A model generated the notes under the pieces. The model was not told the DNA's origin, ran no database searches, and saw only the letters and a list, made by a program, of their open reading frames with translations. Both the position numbers and the translations under genes were made by a program. From Thinopyrum elongatum (Eukaryota; Streptophyta; Magnoliopsida; Poales; Poaceae): a stretch of DNA of 64,000 bases. Within the stretch, counting starts at the first letter, position 1, and the number at the start of each line of letters is the position of its first letter. The DNA lies in assembly GCA_011799875.1 (NCBI GenBank), contig CM022303.1, positions 217,774,255 through 217,838,254 of the forward strand, in the 5' to 3' direction. Positions 55,116 to 64,000 of the stretch are shown piece after piece.

Positions 55116-55395
55116 ACCATTAAGGATTATGGGATACATGTGAAACATGTTCCATTGCTTTGTGATAATGAAAGTGCTATTAAGATTGCTCATAATCTCG
55201 TGCAACATTCTCGAACTAAGCACATTGAAGTTCGTCATCATTTCATTTGAGATCATGTTGCTAAAGGAGACATCAATCTTAAGCATGTTCGTACCGATAA
55301 CAATTGGCAGATATATTCACCAAACCGCTTGATGAGAAAGTATTTTGCCGTTTGAGAGGTGAATTGAATATCATCGATGCCTCAAACTTGGAGTA
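55116..55395 (+). pseudogene. pol: E6 copy B end of RNase H
   Basis: The frame continues with [23 protein letters not shown] near 55249 follows HIEVRHHFI, and a missing base near 55300 breaks the final block that reads DILTKPLDEKVF in copy A. Clearly the homologue of 37316-37585. Confidence 0.8.
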
Positions 55396-57378
55396 GAAAC
55401 TCCATTTGGATACATGCAAGGCATGAGCCTTTTTATGACTAATCCTTGATATTTCTCTTATGATGATGATCATATGTCTTGGATCTATACTAGCACCCTT
55501 GCATGTTATCTAACCCTTGTAGGTACTTGGGTGAACCCAAATCTATGAGATTGCAAGTCACTCACACTTTGAGCAATCTCTACGTCACCAAGTTCCTATG
55601 ATGTGGTTGTTGAATACAAGGAAGCATGAACTCACTCAACATATCCTTTGACCATCTTTTCATGATTGTTAATTTGGATACACAAGTGCTCTTCCTTGCA
55701 AGACTAACCCATGTAGGAAGATGAACTCAAACTACTAGTGGTGCTCCCAACTCTTGATGGACAACAACAACCTTGAGCATCCAAAACAAGTTCGACTACA
55801 TGATCAAGATCAACACCACAACCCAAGGTATGTCATTCCATCTTAGAGAAGCTTTGCTCCAAGTAATGTGCAAAAGAAACTCAACAAGGTGTGAATACAT
55901 CAAAATGCTTAAACGAAAAATGGTAACCCCATTTTGAGCTTAATCGATGAGTATGACCTACGATCAAGTGCTATCACTTGATTCCTTAGTTAATATACTC
56001 TAACATAGGTGACTTTGTCGCCGACCCTTTCTAGATGAAGTTCTCTAATGTTCTTTTGCTCAGATGATTTCTTTTTCATTCATATGTTATTCTTGTCTTT
56101 TTGTCTCCCTCTAAAACAAAAAAAACTTCATCTAGATCCTCTTATCTTTCTGCTCTTTATCAGTGTTTAATTCATTGCAAATCTTTCTGTTAATTCCTTG
56201 CAAATCCTTGTGAGATTTCATTTGCCAAGTGAACTGAGTTGACAAAATCTTTACTCTGTGTTGAACTCGGTCCCTCCGATCCAATCCCATCGGCTCGACC
56301 GAAATACAAGGTCTCCTTGTAAATAGTTCATCGGTACAACCGACATGGACTGACTCGGTCTCACCGATCGGGACCTTCTGTGACTCTGTCATCTCGATGT
56401 CACCGACGGAAAACGAATCGGCGTCACCGATTTCAACTCTGAGAAAATGTTTTGCCATGTCTTACTGCCTATTTTCTTCAGCTCCACTCAATGATTCTTT
56501 CCTCTGTCAGCATCATAAGCTACTCTCCAGGATCACACCTACTAGACTCATACTCCAGAAGTACCCTTCTTGGAAATAATTGTCAAAGGGGGAGAGAGAG
56601 CACATCAAAGCTTATCATAAAAGAACACCTAAGCTCTTCTACAGATGCTTGTTAACAAAGAGGAGAGAAATCACATGTCTTTAAGAGGGTAAAGACATGT
56701 CAATATGTTTGATCTTAGCTATTGCAAAAATTCTTGTTGCTCTGATTTTGGTTGATATTACCCTATCTTGCTCTGATTTTATCTCACCCTATCCTCTCCC
56801 ATTATCCAATATTAGATTCAGGGGGAGAAAGAGTCCATGTCTACGGGGGGGAAAACCTTTGGAATTCATTGCACATCTTTAAATCTTTGGGGACATGTCT
56901 ATGTCTAAATGCAGTACTCAGTACTCACCCATTACATGTCATCCCAGTCTTGGTATTCTTGTGGTTCCTTAACATGCTTTATTAGAAGTGTTCTTGTGTT
57001 ATCTAACCCTGTTTTCTCATGTCCACTCTTTCCAAAGTCAGCTCAAGACCACAAGGTAAGTATATGCATCACACTCATGTGCATGATGATCTCTTGCTAG
57101 TGTACATATTGTTTGCAAAAGGGATTCATAAACATGGAGGTACATTTCTAAATCATATCATTTGCTCTGATGCATATAGCCAAGATACATGTAACTCTCA
57201 GCTTGCTCTGTCATGATTATGCATTCACATGTTACTATATTCTATCCTCACATGATTGCATACATGTAGAGGGAGCTTATGCATGTTACATGTCTCTCCA
57301 AAGCTTTACTCATTACTCTTCATATCATTTACCTAAATCTTTGATGTATGTTGTCATCAATTACCAAAAAGGGGGGAT
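55396..57378 (+). other. E6 copy B 3' region with polypurine tracts
   Basis: Homologous to 37586-39568 and without an ORF. Purine tracts include AAAGGGGGAGAGAGAG (56585-56600), GGGGGAGAAAGAG (56821-56833), CGGGGGGGAAAA (about 56844-56855) and AAAAAGGGGGGAT (57366-57378). Confidence 0.8.
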
Positions 57379-58959
57379 TGAAAGCACAAGTGCTCCCTGG
57401 GTGATTTTGGTAATCAATGTCAACATACATCTTGTTGGACTAATGCTTTTATCTAGTGTATTTCTGAAAAGTTCAACAATGGCGTGGAAAGGACAAGAGG
57501 ATGTGGAACCCCTTCAAGGTGTCAAGAACATGCATTGGTTAAAGCTCAAGACTCTTCATTTCTATTTTAGTGATCCAAGATCACATTGAGTCCATAGGAA
57601 AGCCAATACTATTAAAAGGGGATGAGGTGTTGCTTAATGGCTTGCTTGCTCAAATGCTTAGTGATATTGCTCGAAATCCCTCAACCACTTTCTCATTCCA
57701 AATATGTCAAAATCCTAAACTCCAACTCGGCCCCACCGATTTTTTCTATCCGGCGCCAACGAATTCATATGACATAGCCACTGCCAGAAATCCTAATAGT
57801 TTGGTCATACCGATACGGATCTCGGTCTCACCGAGATGGCCTTGCAAACTCTCTGTTGCCTGCTGCATTTATTTCAGTCTCACCGAAATGTGCACTCGGT
57901 CCGACCGAGTTTGCTTGACCAACTCTCTATTGCTCTATTGCTTCACTTCGGTCTCACCGAGTTGATGCAATCGGTGCCACCGAGATGAGGTTTGCCCTAA
58001 AGCCCTAGCACATCGGTCCAACCGAGTTGTTCCAGTCGGTCCCACCGAGATTCCTAACGTTCACATTTTGAACTAAATCGGTCTCACCGAGTTCATCTAT
58101 TCGGTCTGACCGGGTTGGGTCAAATGTGTGTAACGGTTGGATTTTGTGTGGAGGATATATATACCCCTCCACCCCCTTCTCTATATGTGAGAGAGCCATC
58201 AGAACGTGCCTACACTTCCAGCATACATTTTCTGAGAGAGAACCACCTACTCATGTGTTGAGATCAAGATATGCCAATCCTACCACAAGAATCTTGATTT
58301 CTAGCCTTCCCCAAGTTGCTTTCCACTCAAATCATCTTTCCACCATATCAAAATCTGTGATAGAGAGTTGAGTGTTGAGGAGACTATCATTTGAAGCACA
58401 AGAGCAAGGATTTCATCATCAACACAACATCTATTACCTTTTGGAGAGTGGTGTCTCCAAGATTGGTTAGGTGTCGCTTGGTAGCCTCCATCAAGTTGTG
58501 GAGTTGAACCAAGAAGTTTGTAAGGGCAAGGAGATCACCTACTTCGTGAAGATCTATCCGAGTGAGGCAAGTCCTTCGTGGGCGATGGCCATGGTGGGAT
58601 AGACAAGGTTGCTTCTTCGTGGACCCTTCGTGGGTGGAGGCCTCCATGGACTCGCGCAACCATTATCCTTCATGGTTTGAAGTCTCCATCAACGTGGATG
58701 TACGATAGCACCACCTATCGGAACCACGCCAAAAATCTCCGTGTCTTCATTGCGTTTGCACTCTCCAAACCCTTCCCTTTACCTTCATATGCAATGTTTT
58801 ACTTTCCGCTGCTACACTCTTAGAATTGCATGTGTAGGTTGATTGCTTGACTTGTGCTAATTGCTAAGATCTGCCCACAACTAAAATTGGGAAAAGGTTA
58901 GATTTTTATTTGGTCAAGTAGTCTAATCACCCCCCTCTAGACCTACTTTCGATCCTACA
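57379..58959 (+). repeat. E6 LTR 3
   Basis: 1581 bp, same ends as LTR 1, uninterrupted. Followed by TCTAG at 58960-58964. Confidence 0.92.
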
Positions 58960-58964
58960 TCTAG
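58960..58964. repeat. E6 target site duplication, right
   Basis: TCTAG, identical to 31991-31995. Confidence 0.9.
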
Positions 58965-59488
58965 CATGGAATATATTGGGAACTCTCGGTCGTAGTGTTG
59001 ACAAGAAAATCATGCCTCTCAAAATAATTTTATCTCTAATTTAAGCTTTGAGCTCTGGGACCTATGCAAATCTATGCTTCCCTCTGCGAAGGGGCTACCT
59101 ATTTACTTTTGTGCAATTTTTATTTTTAATTTGAGTCTCCATCTTCTCTTATAAAGCACCTATTGGGGAGCACTATGGTCATACTTTTTCATTGGATGTG
59201 GCTAATGTGAGTGTGTTTTATGAATGGATCATTGATTGAGCATAATGGGTTAGGGATAGCTTTCTTTAGCGTTGATATTTTGAAAAACATGGTTGCTTGT
59301 TGGCATGCTTGAGTATTGATGTCTTCATGTCAAATTATAGACTATTGCTTTGAATCATTCAAGTCCAAATATCCATGCTACAAAAGAAAAGAATATATGA
59401 TGAATATGTTAGGTAGCATTCCACATCAAAAATTCTGTTTTTATCATTTACCTACTCGAGGACGAGTAGGAATTAAGCTTGGGGATGC
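58965..59488 (+). other. E5 internal region resumed, ending in polypurine tract
   Basis: No coding frame of note. The last bases hold AAGCTTGGGGATG (59475-59487), the plus-strand primer region directly before the 3' LTR. Confidence 0.7.
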
Positions 59489-61022
59489 TTCATACGTCTC
59501 CAACATATCTATAATTTTTTATTGTTCCATGCTATTATATTATCAATCTTGGATGGTTTATATACACTTTCAAGCAATTATATATCATTTTTTTGGACTA
59601 ACCTATTAACTTAGTGGCCAGTGCCAGTTGTTGTTTTTTTTGCTTGTTTTTGGTTTCGCAGAATATCAGTACCAAATGCAGTCCAAATGCCCCGAAACTT
59701 TTTGGAGATTTTTTTCTGGACAAAAGAGACACTAGAAGCTTCGGGAGAAGACCAGATGATGAAGCATGGGCCCCACGAGGCACCAGGGCGCGCGCCCTGG
59801 TGGATCGTGGGGCCCACGAGGCTCTGTTTGACATAACTCCGCCTCTATAAATTCTCTAAAATCGTGAAACCAACAGAGGAGTCCATGAAATACTTTTTTC
59901 GCCGCCGCAAGTTCCAGAACCACGAGATCCCATCTGGAGGCCTTTTCCGTCACTCTGCCGGAGGGGGATTCGATCACGGAGGGGCTCTACATCATCCTTG
60001 CTGCCTCTCCGATGATGCGTGGGTAGTTTACCACGGACCTATTGGTCCATAGTTAGTAGCTAGATGGCTTCTTCTCTTTTTTTGATCTTCAACACAATGT
60101 TCTCCTCGGTGTTCTTGGAGATCTATTCGATGTAATGACTTTTTGCGGTGTGTTTGTTGGGATCCAATGAATTGTGAGTTTATGATCAGATCTATCCATG
60201 AATATTATTTGAGTTTTCTCTGAACTTTTTTATGCATGACTACTATAGCTTTGTATTTCTTCTCCGATTTATTGGATTGGTTTGGTCAACTAGATTGATT
60301 TATCTTGCCATGGGAAGAGATGCTTTGTAATGGGTTTAATCTTACGGTGCTCAATCCCAGTGACAGAAAGGGACATGACACGTATGTATCGTTGCTATTA
60401 AGGGTAAAAAGATGGGGTTTATTAATACGTGATTTTATCTTGTCTACATCATGTCATCTTGCTTAAAGTGTTACTCCGTTTTTTCATGAACTTAATACAC
60501 TAGATGCATGCTGGATAGCGGTCGACGTGTGGAGTAATAGTAGTAGATGCAGAATCATTTCGGTCTACTTGTCTCGGACGTGATGCCTATGTATGATCAT
60601 TGCCTTCGATATCATCATAATTATTTGTTTTTCTATCAATTGCCCAACAGTAATTTGTTTACCCATCTTATGTTATTTTCTTGAGAGAAGCCTCTAGTGA
60701 AAACTATGGCCCTCGGGCCTATCTTTTATCATATATTAAAACCAAAAAACCTTCCTGCAATTTTTCTTTTATTTATTTTATTTTATATTTTTGTCCGATC
60801 TATCAAAAACTATACAATTTAATATTGCTCGTAACCGTTGAGGGATTGACAACCGGGTTGCAAGGATTTGTTGTTTGTGGGCTGGTGTTGTTAACGAGTC
60901 GTTGCTTGGTTCTCCTACTGGATTAATAACCTTGGTTTCATAGCTGAGGAAAATACTTATCTCTACTGTACTAAATCATCCTCTCCTCTTCGGGGAAATC
61001 CCAACGCAGCTCACGAATAGCA
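59489..61022 (+). repeat. E5 3' LTR
   Basis: 1534 bp. Begins TTCATACGTCTCC, where related elements as I recall them begin TGATACG, and ends ATAGCA. TATA box TATAAAT at 59846-59852. Confidence 0.8.
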
Positions 61023-61641
61023 CTCCCCGAACCTCGTTATCGCCCAAACACAGAGGTCGTGTGCAACTGCCCCGACCCGTGTTGGTGAACTGTAGCAAAG
61101 TCGACAGATTACATTTTTGCGTACTACAATTTCTCAAGAAAAAAATCAAGTAGTAGAAATGTTTTGAAAAATCATAGAACTAAAAATGAGAATTTGTTTA
61201 GAAACTTTTGAACAACTTTTTAAAGATTCTGCTCATTTTTAACATGAACGCCTTTTTAAGAAACAAAATATTTATTTAAGACTTTGAGTTCTTTTGGAAA
61301 ACTGAATATGTTCAAAAGTTTTATGTGTATTTTTTTTTCTAAAAATGAATATTTTTTAAAAAATGAAAACATTTTAAAAAAACTCTTGCCTTTCTAAAAT
61401 TTTGTGAAGATTTTTTAAAAAAATGAATGTTTTGAAAGCTTTCGGAACCTTTTTTTGGAAAGGAAAATACATAAAGGGAAACACAAAAGCAAAAAGGAAA
61501 AGAAAATAGAAGATGAAAAAAGGAAATCAGAAACCGGTGAAAACCGCTAGAGAAAAACATAGGAAAGAAACCCTGGAACAATACCTTCCAGAAGTTTCCT
61601 AGGAAAATGTGATCTAAATTGGAACCATGTGTAGCGGTAAC
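61023..61641. other. Flank to the right of E5, no gene
   Basis: About 100 bp of ordinary composition (CTCCCCGAACC onward) passes into AT-rich sequence with A and T runs. No coding frame or clear family was recognised. It is not evidently the continuation of the E2 LTR left of E5. Confidence 0.4.
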
Positions 61642-61643
61642 TA

Positions 61644-61801
61644 CTCACTCCATTTCTAAATATAAGCCTTTTTAGAGATTTCAATATGAATTATGTACGG
61701 ATGTATATAGACATATTTTAAAGTGTAGGTTCACTTATTTTACTTTATATGTAGCTCATATTGGAATGTATAAAAGGTCTTATATTTAGGAACGGAGGAA
61801 G
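61644..61801. mobile_element. Stowaway-like MITE
   Basis: 158 bp with inverted ends CTCACTCCATTTCTAAATAT and, at the right end in complement, CTTCCTCCGTTCCTAAATAT, flanked by TA on both sides (61642-61643 and 61802-61803). The inner sequence also pairs (TTTCAATATGAATTATGTAC against GTAGCTCATATTGGAATG). Form and TA duplication fit Tc1/Mariner-type Stowaway elements of Triticeae. Confidence 0.85.
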
Positions 61802-61803
61802 TA

Positions 61804-63590
61804 CATATTAGGCCAACAACATTTATTCTACGTGTGTTTCCACGAAAATTGGGAGCGGGAATCTATTCCCTGCGCGGGGAGAGGGATAGTGACCAAACGC
61901 GCACCCCGCCTGTGGTAATAGGCCAGCCCGTTAGTCTGTTTCTGCGTTTTTTCTATCTGTTTTCTTTCGTTTTCTATTTCTTTTTCCGTTTATCTTGTTC
62001 TTTTCTGTATTACAGGCTGCTTTTACAAATTTGTGAAATTTTTTCAAAATAGCGAAGAACTTTCAAATACATGATATTTTTGAAAATCGCAATTGTTTTT
62101 CAAATTCATGCACAATTTTTAGGTTCATAAACTTTTCGCAAAAATGAAACACTTTTCAAATTGGAGATTTTTTAATTTTTTTTAAAAAAATTCATGAATA
62201 ATTTGTATACTCGTTAACAGTTTTTGAAGTATGTGAATACATTTCAAGCTCTCAATTTTTTTAAATTGATGAATATGTTTTGAATTCTCGCCTATTTTTT
62301 GAAATTTATGAACATTTTTCAAAGTTGCTAATAGTTTTTTGAATTCATTAATATTTTTTAATTGCATTTTTTTAATTCACAATTTTTTATGGAGTTTGCG
62401 AAAGTATTTTGGTAGAAAAACAGGCAAAATAAATAAATTATGTTCTAAAAACCGTCTCCAAAAAATAACAACAGAAACATTAGGGAGCGCCGCATGCGCA
62501 GTTGTGCCCACCTATTCTTGGAGGAGGTATGTCTTTGCTCAGTTTGCAGTGCCCAGGTCTCCGGAGAGCACAATTCCTATTTGGCGCTTGTAGCGCCGGT
62601 TACAGTGCTTTTCCAACGCGGCTCACACGCTCGCTTCGATCGTTTTTTTTTGTGGGCCGGCCTATTAATATGTACTCGAGCGCAAGTTCAAGCCCTTGAT
62701 TTGGGAAGCTTCCCGGTTGGTTTTGGGAAGCTTCCGGCTTTTCTTTTGTTTTTTCAATTTTCTGAAACATTTTATTTTAAAATGAATAAACTATTATCAA
62801 ATTCAAAAAACATCATCAAAATTGTGATTATTTTCTAACTCAGCGAACTTTTTTTTTAAATCAGTAAACCTTTAAAAAATTCATGGCATTCTTGCAAATT
62901 CAAAAGTTTTTTATATTCGTGAACTTTTTTTGTGAATTTTTCAACTTCGCAATTCATGAATATTTTTCTTATCCACGATTTTTTTGTGTGTGTTTTCGCC
63001 AACTTTCTAGTGAAATTTTTTCTGTTTATTACAACTCTTTTTTCAAAATCAATGAACTTTATTCAAATCTGTTTTTTTAGTCCACGAACTTTTTTCAAAT
63101 TTGTGAAGTTTTTTAAGAATTGATATACTTTTTCCTTATCCACATTTTTATCAAAATCACCGTGAACTTTTTGAATTCGTGTACAATTTACCCATATCAT
63201 GAACTTTTTAAAATCTGCGAATTTCTTTGAATTTACAAAAAAAAATTTACTTTGTATTGTCTCCTTTCTAAATGTCGATGATCGACCGGTCAACGATGAT
63301 CGAGCGAACCAAGGCATGTCTTGGTTGATTGAACATGTTGCCATGATGTTGAGCCGGCCCAGAAATGTGAGCGCGTGGGCGATGGTTCTCCTAGTCGGCT
63401 CTTAAGGGGCCGACTAGGAGGCCCCTGAAACGTGCGTCCAGCCATCATCACATGTCGTGTGCTTGGGGCTTCCTTCGAATTTTTTTAAATATTTTATCCA
63501 CATTTTTGGGTTTTAGTTGGTTTTTTTTGGCTTTTCGCTTGGTTGTCCCTAGGTTTTGGAGATTTCTTTCAAAACACGGTTGTGCTTCGC
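61804..63590. other. AT-rich degenerate repeat region, no gene
   Basis: Repeated variants of TTCATGAACATTTTT, TTTCAAATT and GTGAATTTTT on a T-rich background, with a GC-richer island at 62480-62700. Frames here are short and low-complexity. Such sequence is common inside DNA transposons of Triticeae, but I see no terminal repeats that allow a class call. Confidence 0.4.
63388..63420. repeat. Perfect 12-bp palindrome
   Basis: CTCCTAGTCGGC (63388-63399) and its complement GCCGACTAGGAG (63409-63420) with a 9-bp loop. No U-run follows, so it is not a simple terminator. Confidence 0.85.
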
Positions 63591-64000
63591 CGGGAAAAAA
63601 ATCCGTGCTTTCATAAGCATCACATATTTGCTTCATGTGGAAGCACATATTTGCTTCGGGTGGAAGCACGAATTTGCTTCCGTGTTGTGCTTCTGGTGCA
63701 AGCACATATTCTTTTTTTGAGAAGCACAGATGTGCTTGCACTATGTTTCTCGTGAAAAAGAAAAACTAAGCTGTCACGAGAAGTACATATTTGCTTCTCC
63801 TAAAAGCACAGATATGCTTCCGAGAGAAGTGTAGCTGTTCTTCTCGGGAAGAAAATGTGCTTTCACGAAAAGCACAGATTTGCTTCTCATGGAAGCACCT
63901 TGTGCTTTACGGGAAAAAACGTGCTTTCACGAGAAGCACAATTTTGCTACTCATGAAAGCACGGATTTACTTCCACCTATTCTTCTCCCCAACATGGAAA
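63590..64000. repeat. Array of GAAGCAC/GTGCTTC words
   Basis: More than a dozen alternating AAGCACA...TTTGCTTC and GTGCTTTCACGAGAAGCAC words in about 400 bp, running off the window. Arrays of short inverted words like this resemble subterminal regions of CACTA-type transposons, but no terminus is seen. Confidence 0.6.

Larger units (their letters stand above)
31996..58959 (+). mobile_element. E6: Sirevirus-type Copia tandem, three LTRs and two internal regions
   Basis: Order: LTR (31996-33575), internal copy A (33576-39568), middle LTR (39569-39768 and 50018-51398, split by E7), internal copy B (51399-57378), LTR (57379-58959). LTRs are about 1580 bp and end CTACA. A TGGTATCAGAGC site follows both the first and the middle LTR; AAAAAGGGGGGAT precedes both the middle and the last LTR. 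The whole is bounded by TCTAG on each side, with no duplication at the inner junctions. Integrase before RT marks Copia. Multiple polypurine tracts and arrays of CGG...CCG palindromes mark the Sirevirus group; the LTR start resembles Maximus of Triticeae (from memory). Confidence 0.92.
27396..61022 (+). mobile_element. E5: Sabrina-like (Athila-type) LTR element, interrupted by E6
   Basis: Two related LTRs, 27396-28920 and 59489-61022, in plus orientation. The primer site TGGCGCCGTTGCCAGGGA follows the first LTR and is of the type used by Athila-group elements (tRNA-Asp as I remember it). The internal part has a single 284-residue ORF and no gag-pol domain, as expected for a non-autonomous Sabrina-like element. 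Without E6 and E7 the element is about 6.7 kb. The left LTR lacks its first about 25-30 bp and has no matching target duplication; the right flank is CTCCC. Confidence 0.78.

Noticed and set aside
61834..63755. Short frames in the right flank
   Set aside because: They are Phe/Leu/Lys-rich translations of T- and A-runs with no conserved pattern.

Overview
The window is a stack of nested LTR retrotransposons of the kind that fills large grass genomes. I recognise no host gene, no rRNA or tRNA gene and no CRISPR array. The families (Tat/Retand-type Gypsy, a Sirevirus-type Copia, a Sabrina/Athila-like element, a Stowaway MITE) and the nesting depth point to a Triticeae genome such as wheat, Aegilops or barley. 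This is inferred from remembered family features; no search was run. I name seven elements E1 to E7.

Layout: E1 (1-6515, minus) is a Tat-like Gypsy cut by the left window edge, with gag, protease, RT and integrase in one frame broken only by point stops, and its 5' LTR at 5976-6515. It lies in E2 (minus), of which only an internal leader (6516-7561) and one LTR (7562-8351 and 25299 to about 27395) are visible. The E2 LTR is split by E3 (8352-25293, plus, TSD CACGG). The 3' LTR of E3 is split by E4 (15124-24557, plus, TSD GTAGG). E5 (27396-61022, plus) is a Sabrina-like element with one 284-residue ORF. It is split by E6 (31996-58959, plus, TSD TCTAG), a Sirevirus-type Copia arranged as LTR-internal-LTR-internal-LTR. 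The middle LTR of E6 is split by E7 (39769-50012, minus), a Tat-like Gypsy with two 907-bp LTRs. The right end (61023-64000) holds a Stowaway-like MITE and AT-rich degenerate repeats.

The most notable signals are these. E3 and E4 each carry a gene on the strand opposite to the element, with its own TATA-like box and phase-preserving GT-AG introns; E7 keeps only the promoter end of a similar unit. E3 has lost all recognisable sense coding and E4 has lost RT and integrase, yet both keep the antisense gene. E6 is a three-LTR tandem bounded by a single 5-bp duplication, and both of its internal copies lack a Gag zinc knuckle. Most premature stops in the Gypsy reading frames can be explained as single C-to-T changes, and E1 and E7 share a TAG at the same position between protease and RT.

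Order of events read from the nesting: E2 before E1 and E3; E3 before E4; E5 before E6; the E6 tandem before E7. LTR pairs counted by eye differ by about 4 percent (E4 19/453, E7 about 40/907) to about 5 percent (E3, partial count), so the visible insertions are of broadly similar age.
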